From: Psychromicrobium lacuslunae
GTDB lineage: Bacteria; Actinomycetota; Actinomycetes; Actinomycetales; Micrococcaceae
DNA length: 64,000 bases
Assembly (NCBI RefSeq): GCF_000950575.1
Contig: NZ_CP011005.1
Coordinates: forward strand, 3,038,001-3,102,000
Direction: 5' to 3'
The notes beneath the pieces are model-generated. The model was not told where the DNA came from, did not search any database, and was given only the letters and a program-made list of their open reading frames with translations. Made by a program: the position numbers and the translations under genes. Each line of letters opens with the position of its first letter. The first letter of the stretch is position 1. This document shows, piece by piece, positions 20,081-28,221 of the stretch.

Positions 20081-21196
20081 GTGAAGGTACTTCGCTACGG
20101 CCGCGTCGCGGCAGTTATCGCGGTAGGCGCCATCGCCTTGACCGCTTGTGGCACGGACAACGCCACCCCAGGTTCCTCTAACAACACCGGAAGCAGCCCC
20201 GCTGGCGCTTCGGTCACCGGTACCCTGACCGGCATTGGGGCCTCCTCGCAGACCTCCGCGATGGACGCTTGGAAGACCAAGTTCGCCGCTGCAAACCAGG
20301 GCGCCCAGGTTCAGTACTCACCCGACGGCTCGGGCGCTGGCCGTAAGGCGCTGATCAGCGGTGCGGCTCAGTTCGCTGGCTCGGACGCTTACCTGAAGGA
20401 CGACGAACTCACCGAGTCCAAGAAGGTTTGCGGCCCCGACGGCGCCATTGACGTTCCGGTCTACATCTCCCCGATCGCTGTTGCTTACAACCTCAAGGAC
20501 GTTCCGGAGCTGAAGCTGGACGCGGCCACCACCGCCAAGATTTTCCGTGGCGAGATCAAGACCTGGAATGATCCGGCGATCGCCGCGCTGAACTCCGGCG
20601 TCACGCTGCCCTCCACCACGATCACCGCGGTGCACCGCTCGGACAACTCCGGCACCACCCAGAACTTCACCGATTACCTGGCGCAGGCCGCTCCCGAGGT
20701 CTGGAAGGACAAGGCTAGTGGTGACTGGCCGTCCGCGCTCGGTGGCGAGAACGCTAAGGGTACTTCCGGCGTGGTCAAGCAGGTTACTCAGACCGACGGT
20801 GCTATCACCTACGCCGATGAGTCCGCAGTGGGCGCCTTGGGCGCTGCCAGCATCAAGGTCGGCAGCGAGTTCGTGAAGATCTCGGCTGAGGGCGCTTCTA
20901 AGGCTGTTGAGCTCTCCAAGGTCGCCGATGGTCGCGGCCCGAATGACGTCGCTATCAAGCTGGATCGCACCACCACCGCGAGTGGCGTTTACCCCGTCGT
21001 ACTGGTCAGCTACCAGGTATTCTGCTCGACCTACAAGGACCAGAAGGTCGTTGACTTGGTCAAGGCTTTCGGTAACTACGTAGTGAGCGAGCAGGGTCAG
21101 AAGGACGCTGTAGCGGCCGCTAAGAATGCTCCGCTGTCCGCCTCCTTGACCGAGAAGGCCAAGAAGGCTATTGATTCCATCAAGGTCGGTTCCTAA
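20081..21196 (+). CDS. pstS: Phosphate ABC transporter substrate-binding lipoprotein PstS
   Basis: 371-residue lipoprotein: basic start (MKVLRYGR), hydrophobic core and lipobox ALTAC place it on the outer face of the membrane. The mature part has the phosphate-binding segments TGIGASSQTSAMDAW, SDAYLKDDE and HRSDNSGTTQNF. The GTG at 20081 with GGAAGGGG upstream is chosen over the longer frame from 20018, which would put residues in front of the signal peptide. First gene of pstSCAB. Confidence 0.96.
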   Translation: MKVLRYGRVAAVIAVGAIALTACGTDNATPGSSNNTGSSPAGASVTGTLTGIGASSQTSAMDAWKTKFAAANQGAQVQYSPDGSGAGRKALISGAAQFAGSDAYLKDDELTESKKVCGPDGAIDVPVYISPIAVAYNLKDVPELKLDAATTAKIFRGEIKTWNDPAIAALNSGVTLPSTTITAVHRSDNSGTTQNFTDYLAQAAPEVWKDKASGDWPSALGGENAKGTSGVVKQVTQTDGAITYADESAVGALGAASIKVGSEFVKISAEGASKAVELSKVADGRGPNDVAIKLDRTTTASGVYPVVLVSYQVFCSTYKDQKVVDLVKAFGNYVVSEQGQKDAVAAAKNAPLSASLTEKAKKAIDSIKVGS

Positions 21197-21208
21197 CCGC
21201 TTCTGACT

Positions 21209-21247
21209 AACCGGTTGTGCCGCACTTGAGGTGTGGCACAACCGGTT
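21209..21247 (+). promoter_or_regulatory. Intercistronic hairpin between pstS and pstC
   Basis: 13-bp perfect inverted repeat (21209-21221 with 21235-21247), extendable to about 18 bp with G-U pairs, and no T-run. Such hairpins between the binding-protein gene and the permease genes typically stabilise the upstream message so that PstS is made in excess. Confidence 0.75.
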
Positions 21248-21281
21248 TGGCAGTTCCACCAACAAGCCGGAAGGGCCTTAG

Positions 21282-22214
21282 GTGAGTTCACCTGCTCTGA
21301 CAAAAAGTTCCAGTGCCGATCGCGCTGGGGACAAGATTTTCTCCACCGCCGCTCTAGTGGCTGGTTGTCTTATTCTCGCCGTCCTCTTTCTGGTCGCACT
21401 CTTCCTCCTCGTTCAAGCGTTTCCGACCTTTCTGGCCGAACCGGCCGACCTCACCGGTGGCGCAGGTTTCTTCAACTATGTGCTGCCGCTCGTTGTTGGC
21501 ACCCTGATCGGCGCGGTGATCGCTTTGGTGATCGCTACCCCGATTTCGATCGGTGTCGCGCTCTTTATTTCCCACTTCGCACCGCGGCGGTTGGCCCAGG
21601 GGCTCGGCTATTTGATCGACCTGCTGGCAGCAATTCCTTCGGTGGTCTACGGCGCCTGGGGCGTCGCCTTCTTAGCGCCGCAACTGACCGCGGTGTATGA
21701 ATGGCTGGCAAAGTATCTCGGTTGGATTCCGATCTTCGCCGGACCGGCCTCGAACACCGGTCGCACTTTGTTGACGGTTGGCATCGTGCTCGCGGTGATG
21801 GTGATTCCGATCATCACCTCGTTGTGTCGTGAAATCTTCCTGCAGACACCTAAATTGCACGAGGAAGCTGCACTCGCGCTGGGTGCGACTCGTTGGGAAA
21901 TGATCCGAGTTGCGGTGCTTCCCTTCGGCCGCCCCGGCATTATTAGCGCAATTATGCTCGGCCTGGGCCGTGCTCTTGGCGAGACTATGGCGGTGGCTCT
22001 AGTGCTCTCCGCTGGCCCGCTGATCGCCAGCCTGATTAAGACCGGTAACCAGACCATTGCCGCGGAAATCGCACTTAACTTCCCGGAGGCTTTCGGCACC
22101 AGGCTCAATGAGCTGATCGCTGCTGGCCTGGTGCTCTTCGTGATCACCCTGGTGGTCAACATGATTGCGCGCTGGATCGTCAGCCGCCACAAAGAATTCT
22201 CGGGGGCGAACTAA
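21282..22214 (+). CDS. pstC: Phosphate ABC transporter permease PstC
   Basis: 310 residues with six transmembrane helices and the EAA loop EEAALALGATRWEMIRVAVLP (about residues 200-219) that contacts PstB. GTG start at 21282 after GGAAGG. Immediately followed by pstA with no gap. Confidence 0.95.
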   Translation: MSSPALTKSSSADRAGDKIFSTAALVAGCLILAVLFLVALFLLVQAFPTFLAEPADLTGGAGFFNYVLPLVVGTLIGAVIALVIATPISIGVALFISHFAPRRLAQGLGYLIDLLAAIPSVVYGAWGVAFLAPQLTAVYEWLAKYLGWIPIFAGPASNTGRTLLTVGIVLAVMVIPIITSLCREIFLQTPKLHEEAALALGATRWEMIRVAVLPFGRPGIISAIMLGLGRALGETMAVALVLSAGPLIASLIKTGNQTIAAEIALNFPEAFGTRLNELIAAGLVLFVITLVVNMIARWIVSRHKEFSGAN

Positions 22215-23318
22215 ATGGCCAACGCTACTTTGACCAGAACTAAGTCCTCGCTGACCCGAGGGCAACTGCCTCCCTATGCGCTCTGGCTAGTGCTCGTCGG
22301 AGCTGCTGTGCTCGGTGCCGCGCTCTCCGCGCTGATTGGTTTCAATCCGGTCGGCTTTGTCATCTTCACCGCGATCTTCTTCGTGATCGCGGCAACGATT
22401 GTGACCCGAGTGGTAGAGGGCGGCCGTAAGGCTAACAATAAATTCATTACCTTCTTGGTTTATGGTGCCTTCATTATTGCCGTGCTACCGCTTATTTCGG
22501 TGGTCTGGATTGTGCTGCAAAAAGGTGTGCCCGGCTTGCTGGATCCCGGCTTCCTCAACACCTCGATGAACGGTGTGACGGGCGTCGAGGACAATGCCAC
22601 CGCGACCGGCGGCCCGGTGCTCGGTGGTGCTTATCACGCAATTATCGGCACCTTGCTGATCACGCTGTGGGCGACAATTATTTCGGTGCCGATTGGTCTG
22701 CTGACCGCTATTTATCTCGTTGAGTACTCAAAGGGCGGACCGCTGGCCCGAGCCATCACCTTCTTCGTGGACGTGATGACCGGTATCCCCTCAATTGTCG
22801 CTGGCCTGTTCTCGGTGGCGCTCTTCGGCGTGATTTTTGGCCCCGGTACCAAAACCGGTTTCGTGGCTGCCGTCGCGCTTTCAGTGCTGATGATCCCGGT
22901 GGTGGTGCGTTCCTCGGAGGAAATGCTCAAGATCGTGCCCAATGAGCTGCGCGAGGCTAGCTACGCGCTCGGGGTGCGTAAGTGGCGCACTATCACTAAG
23001 GTGGTCATCCCGACGGCGATCTCCGGCATTGCTTCTGGCGTTGCCTTGGCGATTGCCCGGGTGATTGGTGAGACCGCACCCATTCTGGTTACCGCAGGTT
23101 TCGCCACCTCGATCAACTTTAACGCTTTCGCGGGCTGGATGGCTTCACTGCCCACCTTCATTTACACCCAGATCCTCAACCCGACCTCACCGAACACGAT
23201 TGGCCCCAGCGATCAGCGAGCCTGGGCTGCTGCACTGGTGCTGATCATCATCGTGATGTTGTTGAACCTGATCGCCAGGTTGATTGCCCGAATTTTTGCC
23301 CCCAAGACCGGCCGCTGA
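22215..23318 (+). CDS. pstA: Phosphate ABC transporter permease PstA
   Basis: 367 residues, longer than the usual ~290 because of an N-terminal extension with two extra hydrophobic segments, as is common in actinobacteria. The EAA loop is [21 protein letters not shown]. Pairs with PstC to form the membrane channel. Starts directly after the pstC stop. Confidence 0.95.
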   Translation: MANATLTRTKSSLTRGQLPPYALWLVLVGAAVLGAALSALIGFNPVGFVIFTAIFFVIAATIVTRVVEGGRKANNKFITFLVYGAFIIAVLPLISVVWIVLQKGVPGLLDPGFLNTSMNGVTGVEDNATATGGPVLGGAYHAIIGTLLITLWATIISVPIGLLTAIYLVEYSKGGPLARAITFFVDVMTGIPSIVAGLFSVALFGVIFGPGTKTGFVAAVALSVLMIPVVVRSSEEMLKIVPNELREASYALGVRKWRTITKVVIPTAISGIASGVALAIARVIGETAPILVTAGFATSINFNAFAGWMASLPTFIYTQILNPTSPNTIGPSDQRAWAAALVLIIIVMLLNLIARLIARIFAPKTGR

Positions 23319-23344
23319 GCTGTCGACTAAGAGAAAGCCCCATC

Positions 23345-24124
23345 ATGTCTAAGCGAATTGACGTCAACGACCTCAATGTCTACTACGGCAACTTCCTCGC
23401 CGTCGAAGGTGTGAACATCAATATTGAGCCTCGCTCGGTAACCGCCTTCATCGGCCCTTCCGGCTGTGGCAAGACGACCTTCCTGCGTACCTTGAACCGG
23501 ATGCACGAGGTGACTCCCGGTGCCAGTGTGAAAGGTGAGGTGCTGCTGGACGGCGAGGACCTCTACGGTGCGGGTGTCGACCCGGTTACCGTGCGCACCA
23601 AGGTTGGCATGGTCTTCCAACGGCCTAACCCGTTCCCGACCATGTCGATCCGGGACAATGTGTTGGCCGGGGTGAAGCTGAATAATAAGCGAATCTCCAA
23701 ATCCGACGCCTCGGCCCTGGTGGAGAAGTCACTACGCGGCGCTAACCTGTGGAACGAGGTCAAGGATCGGCTGGACAAGCCCGGTTCAGGCCTCTCCGGC
23801 GGCCAGCAGCAGCGGCTCTGCATTGCGCGTGCGATTGCCGTACAGCCCGAGGTGATTCTGATGGATGAGCCTTGCTCGGCGCTCGATCCGATCTCCACGC
23901 TGGCGGTTGAGGATTTGATCAACGAGTTGAAGTCTGACTTCACCGTGGTGATCGTGACGCACAATATGCAGCAGGCTGCACGTGTTTCGGAGAAGACCGC
24001 ATTCTTCAATATCGCTGGCACCGGTAAGCCAGGCAAGTTGATCGAGTACGCGGAGACCACCACGATCTTCAACAACCCCTCGGTCAAGGCGACCGAAGAC
24101 TACGTATCCGGCCGCTTCGGATAA
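23345..24124 (+). CDS. pstB: Phosphate ABC transporter ATP-binding protein PstB
   Basis: 259-residue ABC ATPase: Walker [10 protein letters not shown], signature LSGGQQQR, Walker [15 protein letters not shown]-loop His in VTHNMQQA. Powers phosphate import. Last gene of the operon; no phoU follows, but a DUF47 gene lies beyond pit on the other strand. Confidence 0.97.
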   Translation: MSKRIDVNDLNVYYGNFLAVEGVNINIEPRSVTAFIGPSGCGKTTFLRTLNRMHEVTPGASVKGEVLLDGEDLYGAGVDPVTVRTKVGMVFQRPNPFPTMSIRDNVLAGVKLNNKRISKSDASALVEKSLRGANLWNEVKDRLDKPGSGLSGGQQQRLCIARAIAVQPEVILMDEPCSALDPISTLAVEDLINELKSDFTVVIVTHNMQQAARVSEKTAFFNIAGTGKPGKLIEYAETTTIFNNPSVKATEDYVSGRFG

Positions 24125-24135
24125 CGAGCAGGGCG

Positions 24136-24213
24136 CTCCCACGGTGTCGACTTCGTCGCCACGGTGGGGCCCTCGCGCCCCGCTCTTAGGGCCCTCCCAC
24201 AGTGTCGACTTCG
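24136..24213. repeat. 20-bp direct repeat downstream of pstB
   Basis: CTCCCACGGTGTCGACTTCG at 24136-24155 recurs with one change at 24194-24213. Between them GTGGGGCCCTCG (near 24164) is the same 12-mer as in the 7861/7971 repeats. Confidence 0.75.
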
Positions 24214-24269
24214 CGGTTTAGTCTCGGATTCGCTGGTAATTACTGGCGAATCCGAGACTTTTCCGCGAA
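24210..24269. repeat. Dispersed palindromic repeat, copy 2
   Basis: Inverted arms GTCTCGGATTCGC (24221-24233) and its complement (24246-24258), with outer arms 24210-24216 and 24263-24269, around a GTAATTAC centre. About 80% identical by eye to the element at 6949-7014 over the central 48 bp. It lies between convergent pstB and pit and could fold in transcripts from both sides. Confidence 0.8.
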
Positions 24270-24316
24270 CTCGGCCGTTCACCACGGTGGCCGGTGCTAG
24301 CTGGGCTGAGCTGCGC

Positions 24317-25327
24317 CTAGAACAGTGGAGTGAGGGCTAGGTAGAAAATGCCACCCGCCACTGCGCAGCATGCCGGAGTGAGCAGCCAGGATAAGGCAAT
24401 TTTTCCGCTCAGCCGGGCATTGCTGGTGGCAAAACGTTGATTAGCTCCCGCCCCGACAATAGCCGCGGTGGTGAGTTGAGTTGTCGCCAGTGGCAGGTGC
24501 AAGCCGAAGCCTCCGACGAATAACATCACGGCGCTCACCGACTGAGCCACCAGGCCACGCAGCGGATCCACTCGAACCAGCCGGTTTGCCAGCGTATAGG
24601 CAATCCGCCAGCCCCCGATCAGGGTGCCAGCTGTGAGTAATACTCCGGCGGCCGCCACCACCCACCAGATGGACTCGTCGGGCAAGCCGATGCCCAGTGC
24701 AGAAATTGCGAAGAGCATTAGTGCGGCAACCCGGGAACCGTCCTGTAGTCCATGCCCGAAGGCGACGGCGCTAGCCGCAATGCCCTGGACGCGGCGAAAC
24801 CGACGGTTGATGTTGTTTGGCTGGGCGTAACGTGACAACCAGGCGAGTGGGAAAACCACTAGATAGGACAGCAAGAAGGCCACCACGGGGGAGATCAGCA
24901 ATGGCAACACGACCAACCAGATCACCGCTTCGACCAAGCCGCTAGGTGGTTGTTCGCCCTTGATCATGGCAGCCACCGAAGCGCCGGCAATACCGCCGAT
25001 CAAGGCATGCGTCGAGGAAGACGGAAAGCCTAGCCACCACTGATAAAGCCCCCAGAGCAGCGCTGCAACTAGTGCTGCGATTAATACCGCGAGTCCTGCG
25101 GTACCGGGGCTGAGCACAAAAAGCTGATCCCCAAGAGTGGCCGCGAAAGCGCCACTGAAGAGGGCGCCGACGAGATTGAAAAACGCGGCCAGGATTACCG
25201 CGATGGTCGGAGTTAGGGCTCGGGTCCGTACCGCCACCGCGACCGTGGAAGGGGCATCCCGCAGGCCGTTAAAGACGGTAAAACCAGCGGTCAGAACACA
25301 AACCACGACAAAAAGGGCGAGCGCCAT
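24317..25327 (-). CDS. pit: Inorganic phosphate transporter, Pit family
   Basis: 336 residues, about ten transmembrane helices in two inverted halves: NGLRDAPSTVAVAVRTRALTP and GANQRFATSNARLSGKIALSW are the paired PHO4 signatures, here with GFPSSSTHALIGG in between. A low-affinity proton/metal-phosphate symporter. Two nt after the DUF47 gene, so they form an operon. Confidence 0.92.
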   Translation of the reverse strand: MALALFVVVCVLTAGFTVFNGLRDAPSTVAVAVRTRALTPTIAVILAAFFNLVGALFSGAFAATLGDQLFVLSPGTAGLAVLIAALVAALLWGLYQWWLGFPSSSTHALIGGIAGASVAAMIKGEQPPSGLVEAVIWLVVLPLLISPVVAFLLSYLVVFPLAWLSRYAQPNNINRRFRRVQGIAASAVAFGHGLQDGSRVAALMLFAISALGIGLPDESIWWVVAAAGVLLTAGTLIGGWRIAYTLANRLVRVDPLRGLVAQSVSAVMLFVGGFGLHLPLATTQLTTAAIVGAGANQRFATSNARLSGKIALSWLLTPACCAVAGGIFYLALTPLF

Positions 25328-25329
25328 GC

Positions 25330-25947
25330 TCAGGATTCCTTGACGATGATGCTGCCAACTCTGGTGGCCAGCAATCTGAAACCTCTGGTCACCTCAACCA
25401 AGTGATTGGCAAAGTCACGGTGCCTGACATAAGTACTAGGTTTGTGTTCCTGAAGTAGCTCCGCAGAGAACACCAAATGGGTGCGTTCGGCGCGTTTCGC
25501 GAGCCTGAGAATCTCCAGCCAGTAATCTTCCAGGCCGTCGAGGTCGTCGAGGGAATTCATCGCGTTCACCGTCAACTCGGCTTGCCGTGCGATCACCTCA
25601 AGCTGATCGGAGGCGCGAAGCGGGATCCGTTCGATCTTGTAGACCGCCAATAATTCGGCGGCGCCATCGAGAGTTTCCATAGCCTCATGCAAGATCCTGG
25701 ATAGCGCGTAAATGTCCTCGCGTGGCAGCGGGCTAATAAAACTGGTGCGCATATGAGTGAGCAGGGCATAGTGTAGCTCGGTGGATTCAGCCTCGCGCTC
25801 ACGGATCTGTGCGGTCAGTGCCGGGTATTCCCGGAGTGGTGCTCCGAAGATTTCGGAGAGCGTGTGTACGCCAAGGACCAGCTGCTGGGCCATTTGAGCG
25901 AGAATGCTCAAGCCAGCGCGTTCTTGGGGGAAGAGGCGAAACTTCAA
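25330..25947 (-). CDS. DUF47 (PhoU-like) Pit accessory protein
   Basis: 205-residue all-helical protein starting with FRLFPQE, typical of the DUF47/TIGR00153 group that accompanies Pit transporters and may gate them. TTG start at 25947 with AAGGACC upstream. First gene of the DUF47-pit pair. Confidence 0.88.
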   Translation of the reverse strand: MKFRLFPQERAGLSILAQMAQQLVLGVHTLSEIFGAPLREYPALTAQIREREAESTELHYALLTHMRTSFISPLPREDIYALSRILHEAMETLDGAAELLAVYKIERIPLRASDQLEVIARQAELTVNAMNSLDDLDGLEDYWLEILRLAKRAERTHLVFSAELLQEHKPSTYVRHRDFANHLVEVTRGFRLLATRVGSIIVKES

Positions 25948-26231
25948 CGGGGGTCCTTGCGGTCTACAACTGCGATGCCGGGATGGGGCGTTCCCGCGCT
26001 GAAAGACATACTAGCGCCTCAAAGTTACCAACTGCGGCGTGCTAAGCAAGGTGACCGGCAAAACGGTTGGCGGCATGAAAATGGTGCCGAACCGGGAGCG
26101 CCTCTCGGCGTTAGGCCGCTCGAAGCGGCTAAAAGATGGAGCCCGGGGGTTCCGCGGTTCGACACCACCTTTAGTCTCCCGCCTTCGCCCGCCGATGTCA
26201 ACGAAGCCGGACAGTCCTGGTCACAACCTGG

Positions 26232-27173
26232 TTACCGCGTCGTTGAGAATGGCTGTTGCGGAAACGACTGCTGAACGTTCAGCATCGCCCTTTGTTGCGA
26301 GGTATTCCGGATACTCCACAGCGCGATTCCGCTACCGATCAGCATGAGTGAGCTGGCGAAGATGATGCCGGTACCGGCTCGGTTGATCAGCGCGGAGTCT
26401 ATTGCAATGCCGAACCGCGGAATTGGCAGAAGGCTTCCCCTGCTATACGACAGCAGATACCAGAGCCCGAACAAAAAGGTGACCACTCCGCCGATCATCA
26501 GACCGGCGGCGCTGCGAGCCGCGCAGGCAAAGGCTAGCGCCAGTAACACTAGACCAGATAACACCGGCAGCAGGCTAATAATCGAAACGCCGTCCAGGTT
26601 GTATCGCTCCAGGATTTCGGTTCGTAATTGCTCGGAGCCGACAGCGCAGAGCAGCAAGCCAGCTACGGTGAGCACAGCGCTGAGCAGTGCGCTGAGAGCG
26701 CCAAGACCGTTGCCGAACTGTCGCCGTCGCAGGATGGCGGCGGCTATCGCGAGCAGAATAAAGATGAAAGCCAAGCAGCCAGCGATTCCGCTCAGCATCG
26801 GATCGAAGCCTAAAGTTTTTATCTGTAATGAGTTGAGGAACTTGCGGAAATCAAGGTAGCTGCTCGGAGCCAACATGGTGATCAGCAGTGGAAGGGCCCA
26901 GATTGCCGCTACCCCCGGGGCGAGCGAGCTGAGCTTAGCGGATCCGCAGACCGTTGCCAGGATGACCGCGCTGAGCAGTATTAGTAGTAATGGCAACCAG
27001 AAGTTGCTGCCCTCGAGCTGAAATCGTTGCAGTGCCCGATTGAGTTGTAGACCGCCAGTGGCAAGGAGCCACAAACCGAGTGGCGTCAGCACCAGGCCGA
27101 GGAGTGCTCCGATCAGGCGCGGCATGGTCCTTGAGGGAGTTGGTGCGGGGGCGGCCATGGGCTGCGGAATCAT
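26232..27173 (-). CDS. Polytopic membrane protein, unknown function
   Basis: 313 residues with about eight hydrophobic segments and a Pro/Ala-rich N-terminus (MIPQPMAAPAPTPS). No recognised family. The 284-nt gap to the DUF47 gene holds no gene I can support. Confidence 0.6.
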   Translation of the reverse strand: MIPQPMAAPAPTPSRTMPRLIGALLGLVLTPLGLWLLATGGLQLNRALQRFQLEGSNFWLPLLLILLSAVILATVCGSAKLSSLAPGVAAIWALPLLITMLAPSSYLDFRKFLNSLQIKTLGFDPMLSGIAGCLAFIFILLAIAAAILRRRQFGNGLGALSALLSAVLTVAGLLLCAVGSEQLRTEILERYNLDGVSIISLLPVLSGLVLLALAFACAARSAAGLMIGGVVTFLFGLWYLLSYSRGSLLPIPRFGIAIDSALINRAGTGIIFASSLMLIGSGIALWSIRNTSQQRAMLNVQQSFPQQPFSTTR

Positions 27174-27213
27174 GCACTCAGCCTACTGTTCCATCGAATG
27201 GTTGAACAGGTTT

Positions 27214-27861
27214 TTAGTCAAGTTCTCCACGTCGCCAGGCCGAGGCGGCATGCTCTAGGTCTTCGGCAGTTTTTACCAGTCGCTGCGCGCTCAGAGTGAG
27301 CTTGCTGGCATGCTCCTCGTTGCTGGCCTCACGCTGATCAGCGACTTCGGTCTGGCCGAGCGCCACGACTCGGCAAAACGCTGCCGAGCGTTCCAGTGCG
27401 ACGTCGAAATCTCCATCGAAGGCACCCGAAAGGATGGCGTCGGTCATAGTTTTGAGTTCGTCTGCGCCGGGCGGTTCAGCGACCCCGGCCACTACGTGAG
27501 AAACCTGGGCAGTGTCCTTGCCTGCCTTGAAGTAGACGGCAACCCGTTCCGGATCGCGCTGAGTAGCCGCCCGGAGTGCGTAGAGTCGCCACAGTGCGCC
27601 GGGTAATGAACGGGCCGGGCTCTCCGCCCAAAGCTCGGCGATGACCTCAAGGCCTTGCTGATCGGCGAGGCTGACTAAGCGTGCGGTGACCTCTGGATCG
27701 TCATTGGCGCGACCGTGATGAACCAGGGCATGCGCGGCGAGATGCGCGGCCTCGGACACCCTGGCCGGGTCGGCGCCACCGGCGAATGGCTCGAAGTCTG
27801 CGGGCGCCAATGGCACCGGTCGGTGCGGCCTGGGACTGCGGTTTCCTGCATCTTCGCTCAT
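27214..27861 (-). CDS. Conserved actinobacterial hypothetical protein
   Basis: 215 residues, soluble and helical, beginning with an RPHRPVPLAPADFEPFAGG segment I associate with a conserved Arthrobacter-group protein that is sometimes named an RNA polymerase beta subunit; nothing in the sequence supports that name. The ATG at 27861 is preferred over the frame start at 27906 because the conserved part begins right after it. Confidence 0.6.
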   Translation of the reverse strand: MSEDAGNRSPRPHRPVPLAPADFEPFAGGADPARVSEAAHLAAHALVHHGRANDDPEVTARLVSLADQQGLEVIAELWAESPARSLPGALWRLYALRAATQRDPERVAVYFKAGKDTAQVSHVVAGVAEPPGADELKTMTDAILSGAFDGDFDVALERSAAFCRVVALGQTEVADQREASNEEHASKLTLSAQRLVKTAEDLEHAASAWRRGELD

Positions 27862-28056
27862 GGTTTGACGATACTCCTGTGCGCCGACGTGGTCGAGGAT
27901 GCGCACCGCTTTGCTCCCGCAGTGTTATCTGAGCTGGGTTGGCTGGGTTATCTGGGTTAGCTCGATTGCCGATCCCGGCATGGTGTGCGGTAAGGTATTA
28001 AAGTCCATTTGTACTAGCTGGCTGGGACCTCCCGGCAGGCTGCTACGGACTGGTCG

Positions 28057-28132
28057 GGGCCTTTAGCTCAGATGGTAGAGCATCGGACTTTTAATCCGTG
28101 GGTCGAGGGTTCGAGCCCCTCAGGGCCCACCA
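28057..28132 (+). tRNA. tRNA-Lys (anticodon TTT)
   Basis: 76-nt cloverleaf: acceptor GGGCCTT pairs with AGGGCCC, D-arm AGCTCAGATGGTAGAGC, anticodon loop CTTTTAA, T-arm GAGGGTTCGAGCCCCTC, encoded CCA end at 28130-28132. The base pair closing the anticodon stem (27-43) is a T-T mismatch. Prophage integrase starts just beyond it, so its 3' half is the likely attB. Confidence 0.97.
28109..28132 (+). other. Presumed attL at the 3' end of tRNA-Lys
   Basis: The integrase gene is 90 nt away and reads toward the tRNA, the standard arrangement for tRNA-targeting tyrosine recombinases. The core is expected in the T-arm/acceptor part. The right junction is outside the window, so the exact core length cannot be read. 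Confidence 0.6.
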
Positions 28133-28136
28133 ACAA

Positions 28137-28190
28137 AACCGCAGGTCAGAGACTCATGAAGAGTTTCCAGCCTGCGGTTCTTTTTGTTTT
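28137..28190 (+). terminator. Intrinsic terminator after tRNA-Lys
   Basis: AACCGCAGG (28137-28145) pairs with CCTGCGGTT (28171-28179), then CTTTTTGTTTTT. Ends the tRNA transcript; whether it belongs to host or phage depends on the att core. Confidence 0.8.
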
Positions 28191-28210
28191 TGGTGGCCTT
28201 TTTGGTGGCC
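28187..28210. repeat. 12-bp tandem repeat next to attL
   Basis: TTTTTGGTGGCC occurs twice in a row (28187-28198, 28199-28210), just upstream of the integrase stop. Could be integrase arm-type sites or a slippage duplication. Confidence 0.7.
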
Positions 28211-28221
28211 TATGGCGAAAT

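Noticed and set aside
25948-26231. Gap between DUF47 and the membrane-protein gene with a tRNA-like GGTTCGACACC piece near 26156
   Set aside because: No matching acceptor stem, D-arm or anticodon stem could be built on either strand, and the plus-strand frames over it look non-coding.
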